Shown: positions 51,596 through 61,527 of the stretch, one piece after another
Numbering within the stretch: position 1 is the stretch's first letter
How the letters are laid out: each line of letters starts with the position of its first letter
Assembly (NCBI RefSeq): GCF_024758505.1
Contig: NZ_CP077970.1
Location: 8,432,001 to 8,496,000 of the forward strand
Source: Bradyrhizobium arachidis
GTDB lineage: Bacteria; Pseudomonadota; Alphaproteobacteria; Rhizobiales; Xanthobacteraceae
Direction: 5' to 3'
DNA: 64,000 nt
Made by a program: the position numbers and the translations under genes
The notes under the pieces: generated by a model
Databases searched by the model: none
The model's input: only the letters and a program-made list of their open reading frames with translations
Told to the model about the DNA's origin: nothing

Positions 51596-51601
51596 CGCGC
51601 G

Positions 51602-52429
51602 CTAACCCGCGACGATCCTGATCCGCGGCTCGTGCCGGCGCTGCGCCTTGCGCACATACATCGCGGCATCGGCTTCTTCCAGCGCACGGCCTGCTTCGGC
51701 GTGCGAGCCGAGCAGCGCGACGCCGGCGGACGCACCGGCATTCACGCTCTGGCCGCGGAAGGTGAATGACAATTCGTCGATCGCCTCCTCGAACGTCACC
51801 GCCTTGGCCTTGGCGTCGGTCGCGCTGAGATTCCACAACAGCAGCGCAAACTCGTCGCCGCCGAGACGGCCGACCACATCGGAGGAACGGACCTGCCGCG
51901 TCAGCGTCGCGACAATCGTCTTCAAAACCTCATCGCCGGCGGCATGGCCGAACGCGTCGTTGATCGGCTTCAGCCGATCGACGTCGAGCACGATCAGGGC
52001 ACCGCTGGCGCGGTAGCGCTTCATGTAGGCGATGGCGCGATGAAGCTCGCGCTCAAAACCGCGCCGGTTCGGGATGCCGAGCAGGAAGTCGGTATCGGCG
52101 GCAGCCTCGAGCTCGTCGATCCGCCGCAGCGCCTGGGTCAGCTTGGTCCGCAGGTTCCGGATCGTCGCCCTGGTATCGTCCGGTTTGACTCCGTTGGGCC
52201 TGGTCTTGTGCACGGCCTTCGCCGCCACCCGGCTTCGGGTCTTGCCGGCTTTCCGGCTTTTCGCGGGTGTCTTGGCAAGGCTCCTGGCAAGGCTCCTGGC
52301 AGGGCTCTTGGCGGGACTCTTGGCGGGGCTCTTCGCAAGCTTCCTGGCAGCTTTTGCCCTTTTTGGCTTTCTCATGGGCTTCCTGCTCAATGAAGGCTTG
52401 CGGTGATTCACCAAGACAGGATAGTCCAT
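51602..52429 (-). CDS. GGDEF diguanylate cyclase with a histone-H1-like N-tail
   Basis: 275 aa from ATG 52429 (GAGGA upstream). Residues about 15-70 are Lys/Ala/Ser/Pro-rich repeats ([20 protein letters not shown]) encoded by 12-base tandem repeats. Then a short coiled coil ([21 protein letters not shown]) and a full GGDEF domain: [45 protein letters not shown] c-di-GMP synthase, probably soluble. The tail looks like DNA-binding histone or AlgP-type tails. Confidence 0.85.
   Translation of the reverse strand: MDYPVLVNHRKPSLSRKPMRKPKRAKAARKLAKSPAKSPAKSPARSLARSLAKTPAKSRKAGKTRSRVAAKAVHKTRPNGVKPDDTRATIRNLRTKLTQALRRIDELEAAADTDFLLGIPNRRGFERELHRAIAYMKRYRASGALIVLDVDRLKPINDAFGHAAGDEVLKTIVATLTRQVRSSDVVGRLGGDEFALLLWNLSATDAKAKAVTFEEAIDELSFTFRGQSVNAGASAGVALLGSHAEAGRALEEADAAMYVRKAQRRHEPRIRIVAG
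52262..52335. repeat. 12-base tandem repeats coding KSPA units
   Basis: The reverse strand reads repeated AAGAGCCCCGCC-like units (with variants coding RSLA and KTPA). In-frame expansion or contraction would change the tail length of the cyclase without killing it. Confidence 0.8.
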
Positions 52430-52518
52430 TCCCTTCCTCTTGCCACCGCCTTGCCAGCCGCCGGGCCGGACCCGATAATCTGGCCTATGTTTCTGTATTC
52501 CCGAGCACAATTCACGTC

Positions 52519-53007
52519 ATGACCGCGCCGATCGCCATCATCATGGGAAGCCAGTCCGACTGGGAGACCATGCGGCACGCAGCCGAAACCCTGACCCAGC
52601 TCGGGGTCGCCAGTGAAAACCGCATCGTCTCGGCGCACCGAACGCCCGACCGACTGTTCGCCTTTGCCAGGGGTGCCAAGGCGGCCGGCTTCAAGGTCAT
52701 CATCGCGGGCGCCGGCGGTGCTGCGCATTTGCCCGGCATGGCCGCGTCCTTGACGGAACTGCCGGTGTTCGGCGTGCCCGTCGAATCCAAGACCCTCAAG
52801 GGCGTCGATTCGCTTTACTCGATCGTGCAGATGCCCGCGGGCATCCCGGTCGGCACGCTGGCGATCGGCAAGGCCGGCGCGATCAACGCCGCACTGCTCG
52901 CGGCAAGCGTGCTCGCGCTCTCCGATCCGGCTCTGTCCAGCCGGCTGGCGGCCTGGCGCAAGGCGCAGACCGACGCCGTGGCCGAGCGCCCGGAGGACAA
53001 GGCGTGA
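52519..53007 (+). CDS. purE: N5-carboxyaminoimidazole ribonucleotide mutase
   Basis: 162 aa. Class I PurE of purine synthesis: [21 protein letters not shown] (catalytic His), [11 protein letters not shown] and [27 protein letters not shown] (in segments) are all canonical. Coupled to purK by a GTGA overlap. Confidence 0.97.
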   Translation: MTAPIAIIMGSQSDWETMRHAAETLTQLGVASENRIVSAHRTPDRLFAFARGAKAAGFKVIIAGAGGAAHLPGMAASLTELPVFGVPVESKTLKGVDSLYSIVQMPAGIPVGTLAIGKAGAINAALLAASVLALSDPALSSRLAAWRKAQTDAVAERPEDKA

Positions 53008-54107
53008 CTGGGACCAATCGGGTGAAGCTGAAGCCCGGCGACACCATCGGAATCCTCGGCGGCGGACAGTTGGGCCGGATGCTGGCGATGGCCGCGGCGC
53101 GGCTCGGCCTGCGCTGCCAGGTGTTCTCGCCCGATCCGGATTCGCCGGCCTTCGACGTCGTGCTCAACGCGACCTGCGCCGAATATGCCGACGTCGAGGC
53201 GCTGGAGCTGTTCGCGGGCGACGTCGACGTCATCACCTACGAATTCGAGAACGTGCCCTCCGCCGCCGCAATGGTGCTGGACGCGCGGCGTCCCGTGCTG
53301 CCCAACCGCAAGATCCTGGAGACGACCCAGGATCGTCTCGCGGAGAAGGATTTTGTGACGCGGCTCGGCATCGGTACCGCCGCTTACGCCGATGTCACCT
53401 CGGTCGCGTCGTTGCGCGAGGCGATCCTCAGGATCGGCCTTCCGGCGGTGCTGAAGACGCGCCGCTTCGGCTATGACGGCAAGGGCCAGGCGATCATCCG
53501 CGACGGCGACGACATCGCGAAGGTCTGGACCAGCCTCGGTACCAAGTCCGCGATCCTGGAAGCCTTCGTGCCGTTCGAGCGCGAGATTTCGGTGATCGCC
53601 GCGCGCGCGGCCGACGGCCAGGTCGAATGTTTCGACGTCACCGAGAACGAGCACCGCGACCACATCCTCAAGATCTCGCGTGCGCCTGCGCCGATCCCCG
53701 ACGACCTCGCAGAAGAGGCGCTGCGCATCGCAGGCCAGATCGCCACCGCGCTCGACTATGTCGGCGTGCTCGCGGTCGAGATGTTCGTGCTCGCCAACGG
53801 CACGGGCCCGAAGGTGCTGGTCAACGAGATCGCCCCGCGCGTGCACAATTCAGGGCACTGGACGCTCGACGGCGCCTCCGTCTCGCAATTCGAGCAGCAC
53901 ATCCGCGCCATCGCAGGCTGGCCGCTCGGCAAGCCGGTGCGTCACGGCGAGGTCACCATGACCAATCTGATCGGCGACGAGATCACCCGGTACGAGGAAT
54001 GGCTCACCGTTCCCGGGGCTACCGTCCACATCTACGGCAAGGGCACACCCAAGCCCGGCCGCAAGATGGGCCACGTCACCGAAGTCATCCGCCCTAACGG
54101 CAAGTAA
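53004..54107 (+). CDS. purK: N5-carboxyaminoimidazole ribonucleotide synthase
   Basis: 367 aa from GTG 53004. ATP-grasp enzyme: [20 protein letters not shown] at the start, [27 protein letters not shown], and the C-terminal [14 protein letters not shown] metal/ATP site. Works with purE in the AIR to CAIR step. Confidence 0.97.
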   Translation: MTGTNRVKLKPGDTIGILGGGQLGRMLAMAAARLGLRCQVFSPDPDSPAFDVVLNATCAEYADVEALELFAGDVDVITYEFENVPSAAAMVLDARRPVLPNRKILETTQDRLAEKDFVTRLGIGTAAYADVTSVASLREAILRIGLPAVLKTRRFGYDGKGQAIIRDGDDIAKVWTSLGTKSAILEAFVPFEREISVIAARAADGQVECFDVTENEHRDHILKISRAPAPIPDDLAEEALRIAGQIATALDYVGVLAVEMFVLANGTGPKVLVNEIAPRVHNSGHWTLDGASVSQFEQHIRAIAGWPLGKPVRHGEVTMTNLIGDEITRYEEWLTVPGATVHIYGKGTPKPGRKMGHVTEVIRPNGK

Positions 54108-54151
54108 TCCAGCGAAGTGACGGGATCGCGCCGCGCGCGATCCCGCAGGAA

Positions 54152-54877
54152 TCAGGCCGTCTTCACGCCCGCAACGACGCCGCTCGGTTCCTCGCTGAGC
54201 CAGCGATAGATCACGCCGCCGAGCGCGCCGCCGATCAATGGTGCGACCCAGAACAGCCAGAGCTGCGCCAGCGCCCAGCCGCCGACGAACAGCGCGGGCC
54301 CCGTGCTGCGCGCGGGGTTCACCGAGGTGTTGGTGACGGGGATGCTGACGAGGTGGATCATCACCAGCGCGAGCCCGATCGCAAGCGGCGCGAAGCCTGC
54401 GGGCGCACGGCCATGGGTCGCCCCCATGATGATGAAGAGGAACATCATGGTCATCACCACCTCGGTGAGGAAGCACACCACCATGCCGTACTGGCCCGGC
54501 GAGTGCGTGCCATAGCCGTTCGACGCAAAGCCCTTTGTCACGTCGAAGCCGGGTGCCCCGTTCGCAATCACATAGAGCAGCGCGGCGGCGACGATCGCGC
54601 CCACCACCTGCGCAATCACATAGGGCAGGATCTGGCCGGTCGGGAAACGTCCGCCGGCGGCGAGCCCGACCGTGACGGCCGGATTGAGATGGCAGCCCGA
54701 GATATGGCCGATCGCGTAGGCCATGGTGACGACGCTGAGCCCGAACGCCAGGGAGACGCCGACCAGGCCTATGCCGACCTGGGGAAAGCCGGCCGCGATG
54801 ACGGCACTGCCACAGCCTGCAAATGTCAGCCAGAAGGTGCCGATGGCCTCGGCAGCGTATTTTTTGGTGTAGTCCAT
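54152..54877 (-). CDS. aqpZ: Aquaporin Z
   Basis: 241 aa, six membrane helices. NPA motifs HLNPAVTVG and [11 protein letters not shown], with GCGSAV early and the selectivity-filter residues as in water-specific AqpZ. Convergent with purK. Confidence 0.94.
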   Translation of the reverse strand: MDYTKKYAAEAIGTFWLTFAGCGSAVIAAGFPQVGIGLVGVSLAFGLSVVTMAYAIGHISGCHLNPAVTVGLAAGGRFPTGQILPYVIAQVVGAIVAAALLYVIANGAPGFDVTKGFASNGYGTHSPGQYGMVVCFLTEVVMTMMFLFIIMGATHGRAPAGFAPLAIGLALVMIHLVSIPVTNTSVNPARSTGPALFVGGWALAQLWLFWVAPLIGGALGGVIYRWLSEEPSGVVAGVKTA

Positions 54878-55140
54878 GTGGCGTCTCCCCTAATTCCAAA
54901 GGTTTCCGGATCGATCTCCGGGAACGGCCCCGTTCTTGGCGCCAAATCTCCCAAATCGGGGCTGCACGGGGGTATTTTCGCCCCATTTAATGGCTGAACT
55001 TGGCCCGAAATGCCGCCTGGCAGGTGGACATCCCAGGTTTTGTCTGATACATCCGCGCGCTCAAGGTTAAGGGCCTGCGCGTTTCGCCTTCCCCTTTGCT
55101 TTACCAGAATTCAAATCCGATCCACTGAAGAGGATGCCGC

Positions 55141-55443
55141 GTGCAGGTTCTCGTTCGCGATAACAATGTCGATCAAGCCCTCAAGGCGCTGAAGAAGAAG
55201 ATGCAGCGTGAGGGTATTTTCCGCGAGATGAAGCTCCGCGGTCACTACGAAAAGCCCTCCGAGAAGAAGGCCCGCGAAAAGGCCGAAGCCGTGCGCCGCG
55301 CGCGCAAGCTGGCCCGCAAGAAGCTGCAGCGTGAAGGCCTGCTGCCGATGAAGCCGAAGCCCGTGTTCGGCGCCGGCCCCGGTGGTGACCGTGGCGCTGG
55401 CGGCCGTGGCGGCCCGGGTGCAGGTCCGCGCGGACCGCGCTAA
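55141..55443 (+). CDS. rpsU: 30S ribosomal protein S21
   Basis: 100 aa from a GTG start (AGAGGA upstream). [59 protein letters not shown] (read in segments) is S21; a Gly/Arg/Pro-rich tail of about 30 residues extends the family length. Confidence 0.95.
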   Translation: MQVLVRDNNVDQALKALKKKMQREGIFREMKLRGHYEKPSEKKAREKAEAVRRARKLARKKLQREGLLPMKPKPVFGAGPGGDRGAGGRGGPGAGPRGPR

Positions 55444-55571
55444 CGTTTGCCGGATTTGCAAGACTGAGTTTTCGATGACGCGGGCCCCAGGCCCGCGTTA
55501 TTATTTTGTAGCGGTGCCTGCCAAAGGGACGGGGCACTACAGATGCGGCACCAGCGCGAGCGAACCCGTAG

Positions 55572-56231
55572 ATGGCGACCCCTCTCCCTGAGCGTAGTCC
55601 GGCATGGCACCAACTTTGGCGCCAACGTTGGCGCAGCTCGGTCACGCTTGCCCTGACCGCGCTCGCGCTCACCGGCTGCTCGTTCGATCTGGGCTCGCTG
55701 ATGCCGGAGAAGGAGAAGCCGCAGGACGCGCCCAAGGCTGCCGCTCCAGCCGAGACCGCCGTCAGCCCCGCCAGCGTCACCGAGGCCCAGACGCACACCA
55801 CGCGCGGCCAGACGCTGGCAAAGTCCGGACAGACCGCGGAAGCGCTGGACGAGTTCAATCGCGCGGTCGCGCTCGATCCCTACAACGCGCAGGCGCTGTA
55901 CGGCCGCGCGCTGATCTACCAGGCGAGCAATCAGCAAGAATTCGCGATTGCGGATTTCAGCGCCGCAAGCGGCCTCAATCCGCAGAAGGCCGAGCCGCTG
56001 CTCGGCCGCGCCACCAGCTATCTCGCGATCGGCAAGGTCAAGGAAGCCGCATCAGACCTGGACGAGGCGTCCGAGGCCGATCCGCACAATGCACAGGTCT
56101 GGACGACGCGCGGGCTCGCCTATGAGCGCCTGGGCGACAAGGCCAAGGCGGCGGCGTCCTACACCAAGGCCGTCGCCTTGCGCCCACGCGACGACGCCGC
56201 ACGCAGCGGGCTTGCCCGCGTCGGCGGCTGA
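55572..56231 (+). CDS. TPR-repeat lipoprotein
   Basis: 219 aa. Signal with lipobox LTGC (Cys36), Pro/Ala linker, then three to four TPR units (TRGQTLAKSGQTAEALDEFNRAVALDPYN; ALYGRALIYQASNQQEFAIADFSAASGLNPQ; ATSYLAIGKVKEAASDLDEASEADPHN; RGLAYERLGDKAKAAASYTKAVALRP). Probably an NlpI/PilF-like periplasmic scaffold. Confidence 0.88.
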   Translation: MATPLPERSPAWHQLWRQRWRSSVTLALTALALTGCSFDLGSLMPEKEKPQDAPKAAAPAETAVSPASVTEAQTHTTRGQTLAKSGQTAEALDEFNRAVALDPYNAQALYGRALIYQASNQQEFAIADFSAASGLNPQKAEPLLGRATSYLAIGKVKEAASDLDEASEADPHNAQVWTTRGLAYERLGDKAKAAASYTKAVALRPRDDAARSGLARVGG

Positions 56232-56251
56232 ACACGCGGACGCGTGCCCGG

Positions 56252-57187
56252 CTAGTTCGGGGTGACGTTCTTCGGCAAGACCGCGTTGAACATCGACTTG
56301 ACGCCCGACAGCATCTCGTCGGCCACATTGGTCTTGGGCTTTGACATGGGGTTGGGCATCGAGCCCGCCGCGTCGGCGCGCAGGTCGAGCGGCGGCGCGA
56401 GCACCGGAACCGGAATATCGGCCGGCGGCGTTAGTCGGTTGGCGTCATCGCTGCCGACCGATGCCGTATAGGGCGGGTTCGCAGGTGACGATGCGTAAGG
56501 CTCGGATGCCGGCGTCGACACCGTAATCGGCGGCGGTAGCGGGCGCACGGCCTGAGGGGCTGCCTCGATGGGCTTCTCGGGCGACTTGGCTTCAGGAGAT
56601 TTGGCCTCGGGAGATTTGGCCTCGGGCGACTTGCGCAAGCGCTCGATCGCGGCGCGCGCAAGGTCGTTGGCATCCTGGTTGGCCGGCGTGGCGGCGGTTG
56701 CCGCATTGGCCTCGACCGCGGGAGCGGCGGCTGCGGGCGCGGAGACGACCGGCGCCGGGCTGGACGCCGGACTGGACTTGGTGACGGTCTTGGCGGCCGG
56801 CTGCCGGCCACGGGGCGCAGCCGGAGTTTCGTCCGCGGCTTTGGCCTCGGCCGGCTGGTCTGCCGCCTTTTCCGCGGGCTTGTCGACAGCGGGCTTGTCG
56901 GCGGCGGCCTTCTCGGCGGCAGGCTTGTCGGCAGGAGCCTTGTCGGCCACCGGCTTGTCCGTCACCGACTTCTCGGAGATGCCCTTGGCCTTGATTCCGG
57001 GACCAGGCAGGTTGGCGACGTCGGTCGGCTTGCCGTCCTTCTTGGTCTGGGCGGGCGCCACCGCAGCGGCAGGAGTGTCGGGCGCCGGCCTCGCGTTGAT
57101 GTAGTGATTAACGATGTAGGCCCCGATGATCGTTGCGAGCACCGAGGGGAAGATATCCATCGAAATCTTGGTCAGATATTTCAGCAT
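56252..57187 (-). CDS. Membrane-anchored Ala/Pro/Lys-rich protein
   Basis: 311 aa from ATG 57187 (TTG 57247 possible). Short N-terminal membrane segment (IFPSVLATIIGAYIVNHYI), then a long disordered region with repeats KPAAEKAAADKPAVDKPAEKAAD-type and four SPEAK units. The C-terminal 45 residues (NVADEMLSGVKSMFNAVLPKNV) are the only ordered-looking part. Function unknown. Confidence 0.7.
   Translation of the reverse strand: MLKYLTKISMDIFPSVLATIIGAYIVNHYINARPAPDTPAAAVAPAQTKKDGKPTDVANLPGPGIKAKGISEKSVTDKPVADKAPADKPAAEKAAADKPAVDKPAEKAADQPAEAKAADETPAAPRGRQPAAKTVTKSSPASSPAPVVSAPAAAAPAVEANAATAATPANQDANDLARAAIERLRKSPEAKSPEAKSPEAKSPEKPIEAAPQAVRPLPPPITVSTPASEPYASSPANPPYTASVGSDDANRLTPPADIPVPVLAPPLDLRADAAGSMPNPMSKPKTNVADEMLSGVKSMFNAVLPKNVTPN
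56575..56635. repeat. 15-base tandem repeats coding SPEAK
   Basis: Four copies of a unit close to ggagatttggcctcg in the gene at 56252, giving SPEAK x3 plus SPEK. Confidence 0.8.
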
Positions 57188-57278
57188 TCCGGCCACCACT
57201 CCCCGCGCGATCTGATGCGGGAACTTTGAGGCATAGTGAGGGATCAACTGCGACGGATCGATGGCAATTGTTTCCGGG

Positions 57279-57563
57279 TTACGGCTTCAGCTCAATCTCA
57301 AGGAATACGATCTCGGTTGAGGTTTCGTTAAGTACGTCGTGTTCCACCCCCGCCTTGCGGAAATAGGACTTGCCGGCCGCAAGCTGGGCCCTGGACCGCT
57401 CGCCATTGGGCGCCACGATGGTCATCTCCCCCGCGGTCACGGGAACGATCACATAGTCCATGCCGTGGGTGTGATGCCCGGTGGCACTGCCTGGCGCCAG
57501 CCGCCACTCCGTGACCCGGACCTCTGACGTGTCGACCTGAACTTCGGACCTGGCGGCTAACAT
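57279..57563 (-). CDS. Cupin-domain protein
   Basis: 94 aa from ATG 57563 (AGGAGAG upstream). Cupin motif 1 GSATGHHTHGMDYVIVPV with metal His and motif 2 AGVEHDVLNE. Ten bases after the antiporter stop, so cotranscribed. Substrate unknown. Confidence 0.85.
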   Translation of the reverse strand: MLAARSEVQVDTSEVRVTEWRLAPGSATGHHTHGMDYVIVPVTAGEMTIVAPNGERSRAQLAAGKSYFRKAGVEHDVLNETSTEIVFLEIELKP

Positions 57564-57573
57564 TAGAACTCTC

Positions 57574-58671
57574 CTACGGCACGAACACCATGAACACGTA
57601 GACGGCAAATACCACCAGATGGACCAGCCCGAACAGAACGTTGGTCCTGCCCGTGCCGAAGGTCAGCATGCTCAGGAAGAAGGTCAGCAGCAGAAGCACG
57701 GTATTTTGGGGGTTGAGGCCCAGCACCAGCGGCTGGTCGAGCGCGTAGGTGGCGATCCCGACCGCCGGGATCGTCAACCCGATCGTGGCGAGCGAGGAGC
57801 CCAGGGCCAGATTGATGCTCTTCTGGAGGTCGTTCTTGCGCGCGGCCGATATCGCCGAGACGCCTTCCGGCATCAGGATCAGCAGCGCAACCACGAGGCC
57901 GGCGAAGGCTGGCGGCGCGCCGATCATGGCCGCGACGGCGTCGACCACCAGCGAAAACTTCTTGGCGAGCAACACCACGGCGAGCAGCGAGATCAGCAGC
58001 AGCACGATGCTGAGCGCCAGGATCTTGCCCGACAGATGGGCTGCACCGCCCTTGCCGTCCCCGGCATCGTTCACGAAGTAGTCCCGGTGCAGGACCATCT
58101 GGGTGTAGAGGAATACGCCGTAGAGCACGATCGTGACCAGGTCGACGAAGCCGAGCTGGAGCGCGGAATAGATCGGCCCCGGCGTGGTCAGCGTGTAGTT
58201 CGGCATGATCAGCGTCATGGTCGCCAGCACGAACAGGACGCTGAGATAGACGTTGGCGCCGGAGACCTGAAATCCCTGCTCGCGATAGCGCAGGCCTCCG
58301 ATCAGAACGCAGAGGCCGACAAGGCCGTTGCACACGATCATCACCACCGCGAACACGGTGTCGCGCGCGAGCTCCGGAGCCGGCTTGTCGCCAAGCATGA
58401 TTGTGGTGATCAGCGCGACCTCGATGATGGTCACCGCGAGCGTCAACAGCAGCGTCCCGTAGGGCTCGCCGATCCGTTCCGCGATCACCTCGGAGTGATG
58501 CACCGCCGCGAACACCGTGCCGAACAGGATCACCAGCAGGACGACCGCGAATACGAATCCGCCGACCGACACGGTGAAGCCGTAGCCCGTCGCGGTGACG
58601 ATCAAGAACAAAAGCACGGCGAGTGCGGGAAAGATCCAGGACGACCGCGGCATCGGTCCGTGAGAGCTCAT
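57574..58671 (-). CDS. chaA: Calcium/proton antiporter, ChaA/CaxA-like
   Basis: 365 aa, about 11 membrane helices. The two conserved alpha repeats are visible: GEPYGTLLLTLAVTIIEVALI and VALLILMPEGVSAISAARKN, with the acidic residues for ion exchange. Exports Ca2+ or Na+ in exchange for protons. Confidence 0.9.
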   Translation of the reverse strand: MSSHGPMPRSSWIFPALAVLLFLIVTATGYGFTVSVGGFVFAVVLLVILFGTVFAAVHHSEVIAERIGEPYGTLLLTLAVTIIEVALITTIMLGDKPAPELARDTVFAVVMIVCNGLVGLCVLIGGLRYREQGFQVSGANVYLSVLFVLATMTLIMPNYTLTTPGPIYSALQLGFVDLVTIVLYGVFLYTQMVLHRDYFVNDAGDGKGGAAHLSGKILALSIVLLLISLLAVVLLAKKFSLVVDAVAAMIGAPPAFAGLVVALLILMPEGVSAISAARKNDLQKSINLALGSSLATIGLTIPAVGIATYALDQPLVLGLNPQNTVLLLLTFFLSMLTFGTGRTNVLFGLVHLVVFAVYVFMVFVP

Positions 58672-58733
58672 CTCGGCAAATCCTTCGAACGTGTCCGGCC
58701 GATTATGCGCGAGAAGATCGCGCCCGTCAGCCC

Positions 58734-59534
58734 TCAGTTGCCGTTGATGAAACGTCGCGCCGTCTCGATGGCGCCAAAGCCATCGAGATTCTCATGTCCG
58801 CCGCCCGGGAAGCGAACGAACTGTTTCGGCTCGTGAGCCAGCGCAAACAGCCTTTCGCCGAACACGATGGGAATCGCGGGATCGTCGGTGCCGTGCATGA
58901 TCAGCAGCGGCACCGTGACGCGCGAGATCCGCTGATCCGAGCGAAATGGATCGCGCATCAGCAAACGCACCGGCACGATCGGGAACATCGAGGCGGCGAC
59001 ATCCACCGTCGAGGTGTAGGGCGCTTCCAGGATCAGCTTGCGAACCGGCTGCTCGGAGGCGAGCGCGACCGCGACTCCGGTCCCGAGCGAAAAGCCCCAG
59101 ACGACGATGCGCTCCGCGGCATAGCGCGCCGTCGTGAAGGCGTAGGCGGCCGCGGCATCCCGCATCAGCCCCTCTTCGCTCGGCGACCCGCTCGAGCCGG
59201 CGTAGCCGCGAAAGGACAGCGCCACGAGACCGGTGCCGTCGGCAGTCATGCCCTTGAAGCGACTGACGCGGCCGGCGAGGAAATCGCCATTGCCATGGAA
59301 AAAGAGAATGACGGGACGGCCGGGCTTTGCCGGCACATGCCAGACGATGACCTTCTCGCCGTCGGACGTGGTCAGGACATGCTCTTCCGCCTCGGCGAGA
59401 CCGGCAACGTCAGGGGCCGTGCGTCCGACCGGCGGAATCGGAAACAACATCTCGCGCTGCTTGAAATAGAGCAGCGCGAGGCCGGCGAGATAGCCGGCCG
59501 CAAGGATGATCGCGATCCACTTCAGGACTGTCAT
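58734..59534 (-). CDS. Alpha/beta-hydrolase, BEM46-like
   Basis: 266 aa with an N-terminal membrane helix. ILFFHGNGDFLAG, VWGFSLGTGVAVAL (Ser nucleophile), MHGTDDPAIP (Asp) and GGGHENLD (His). Membrane-anchored serine hydrolase of unknown substrate. Confidence 0.87.
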   Translation of the reverse strand: MTVLKWIAIILAAGYLAGLALLYFKQREMLFPIPPVGRTAPDVAGLAEAEEHVLTTSDGEKVIVWHVPAKPGRPVILFFHGNGDFLAGRVSRFKGMTADGTGLVALSFRGYAGSSGSPSEEGLMRDAAAAYAFTTARYAAERIVVWGFSLGTGVAVALASEQPVRKLILEAPYTSTVDVAASMFPIVPVRLLMRDPFRSDQRISRVTVPLLIMHGTDDPAIPIVFGERLFALAHEPKQFVRFPGGGHENLDGFGAIETARRFINGN

Positions 59535-59556
59535 CGCTGCGCGGCCACTCCAGAAT

Positions 59557-59742
59557 TCAGGGCTTGCGGCGGCTCTTGAGCAATTTCTGGACGTCGGCGC
59601 GGATGCTCTCGGGAATGGCGCGACAGCCGCATGCCGTCGCGTGCGCGACGTGCCACGCGATGCGCTGGGCCCGCGTGGCCGCCTTGGACACAGATTTGGG
59701 CGGCATGCGATTGGACCGGTGCCATTCCTTGTTGATGGCCAC
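59557..59742 (-). CDS. Small conserved rhizobial protein
   Basis: 61 aa from GTG 59742 (GGGAAG upstream). AINKEWHRSNRMPPKSV, RAQRIAWHVAHATACGCRAIPESI. The HxxH/CxC-like residues may bind metal. Not recognised beyond similarity to unnamed alphaproteobacterial proteins. Confidence 0.7.
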   Translation of the reverse strand: MAINKEWHRSNRMPPKSVSKAATRAQRIAWHVAHATACGCRAIPESIRADVQKLLKSRRKP

Positions 59743-59761
59743 GGTCCGCTTCCCTTTCGCG

Positions 59762-61159
59762 TTACATCGCCTTGACGATGTTCTCGGTCACCTTCTTGGC
59801 GTCACCGAGCAGCATCATGGTGTTGTCGCGGTAGAACAAGGGATTGTCGATGCCGGCGTAACCCGAGGCCAGCGAGCGCTTGATGAACATCACGGTGCCG
59901 GCCTTCCAGACCTGGAGCACGGGCATGCCGTAGATCGGCGAGGTCTTGTCCTCTTCGGCGGCCGGGTTGGTGACGTCGTTGGCGCCGATCACGAAGGCGA
60001 TGTCGGCCTGCGCGAATTCGGAGTTGATGTCCTCGAGCTCGAACACCTCGTCATAGGGCACGTTGGCTTCCGCCAGCAGCACGTTCATGTGGCCGGGCAT
60101 GCGGCCCGCGACCGGGTGGATGGCGTACTTCACCTCGACGCCTTCCTTCTTCAGCATGTCAGCCATTTCGCGCAGCGCATGCTGGGCCTGCGCCACCGCC
60201 ATGCCGTAGCCGGGCACGATGATGACCTTGGAGGCGTTCTTCATGATGAAGGCCGCATCGTCAGCCGAGCCAAGTTTTGCCGGCTTCTGCTCGCCGGTTC
60301 CACCGCCGGCTGCCGCGGTCTCGCCGCCAAAACCGCCGAGGATGACCGAGATGAAGGACCGGTTCATCGCGTGGCACATGATGTAGGACAGGATCGCGCC
60401 CGACGAACCCACCAGCGCGCCGGTGATGATCAGCGCGGAGTTGCCGAGCGTGAAGCCGATGCCGGCGGCCGCCCAGCCCGAATAGGAGTTGAGCATCGAG
60501 ATCACGACCGGCATGTCGGCGCCGCCGATCGGGATGATCATGAGCACGCCGAGCACCAGCGCCAGGATGACGATCATCCAGAAGTCGAATGCGCTGCCGG
60601 AGACCACCAGCCCGACGATGAAGAACACCAGCGCGGCAGCGATCGCGATGTTGATGATGTGGCGGAACGGCAGGATGATCGGCGCACCGCTCATCCGCGC
60701 GGACAGTTTCAGGAACGCGATCACGGAGCCGGTGAAGGTCAGCGCGCCGATGGCGACGCCGAGCGACATTTCAACGAGGCTCTGCGCATGGATGTGGCCG
60801 GGCGTGCCGATGTCGAAGGCTTCGGGCGCGTAGAACGCGCCGGCGGCGACCAGCACCGCGGCCATGCCGACCAGCGAGTGGAAGGCGGCGACCAGTTCCG
60901 GCATCGATGTCATCGGAACGCGGCGCGCGATGACAGCACCGACCGCGGCGCCGATGGCGATGCCGACGATGACGAGCACCCAGGCGAGAGCGTCAGCCGG
61001 CGGATGGTTGGCAAGCGTGGTCGCGACCGCGATCGCCATGCCGATCATGCCGAACAAATTGCCCTGGCGCGAAGAGGCCGGGCTCGACAATCCCCGCAGC
61101 GACAGGATGAACAGCACCCCCGCCACGAGATACAACAATGCAGAGAGATTGGCGTTCAT
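59762..61159 (-). CDS. pntB: NAD(P) transhydrogenase beta subunit
   Basis: 465 aa. Membrane part (about nine helices) then the NADP-binding domain III (KVIIVPGYGMAVAQAQHALREMAD, HPVAGRMPGHMNVLLAEANVPYDEV). Couples proton flow to NADPH formation with PntAA/PntAB. Confidence 0.95.
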   Translation of the reverse strand: MNANLSALLYLVAGVLFILSLRGLSSPASSRQGNLFGMIGMAIAVATTLANHPPADALAWVLVIVGIAIGAAVGAVIARRVPMTSMPELVAAFHSLVGMAAVLVAAGAFYAPEAFDIGTPGHIHAQSLVEMSLGVAIGALTFTGSVIAFLKLSARMSGAPIILPFRHIINIAIAAALVFFIVGLVVSGSAFDFWMIVILALVLGVLMIIPIGGADMPVVISMLNSYSGWAAAGIGFTLGNSALIITGALVGSSGAILSYIMCHAMNRSFISVILGGFGGETAAAGGGTGEQKPAKLGSADDAAFIMKNASKVIIVPGYGMAVAQAQHALREMADMLKKEGVEVKYAIHPVAGRMPGHMNVLLAEANVPYDEVFELEDINSEFAQADIAFVIGANDVTNPAAEEDKTSPIYGMPVLQVWKAGTVMFIKRSLASGYAGIDNPLFYRDNTMMLLGDAKKVTENIVKAM

Positions 61160-61198
61160 CTCAGGTCCCCATCTGTCCCGTCAGCCCGAGGTGGCCGC

Positions 61199-61516
61199 TT
61201 ACTTCGACTTCTTCTTGTACATCGCCAGCATGCGCTGGGTGACAAGGAAGCCGCCAAAAATGTTCACGCAGGCGAAGATCAGAGCGACGAAGCCGAAGGC
61301 GCGTGCCCAGCCCGAACCGCTCGATACGTTCGCGACGCCGCCTGCGAGCAGCGCACCGACCACGATCACCGAGGAGATCGCGTTGGTGACCGACATCAGC
61401 GGCGTGTGCAGCGCAGGGGTCACCGACCACACCACGAAATAGCCGACGAAAACGGCAAGCACGAAAATCGACAGCCGAAACACGAAGGGATCGACGACCT
61501 GTGCAGCATGCTCCAT
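61199..61516 (-). CDS. pntAB: NAD(P) transhydrogenase alpha-2 subunit
   Basis: 105 aa, three to four membrane helices ([34 protein letters not shown]). In this split arrangement the membrane part of alpha is a separate gene, as usual in alphaproteobacteria. Confidence 0.93.
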   Translation of the reverse strand: MEHAAQVVDPFVFRLSIFVLAVFVGYFVVWSVTPALHTPLMSVTNAISSVIVVGALLAGGVANVSSGSGWARAFGFVALIFACVNIFGGFLVTQRMLAMYKKKSK

Positions 61517-61527
61517 GACGGATCTCC

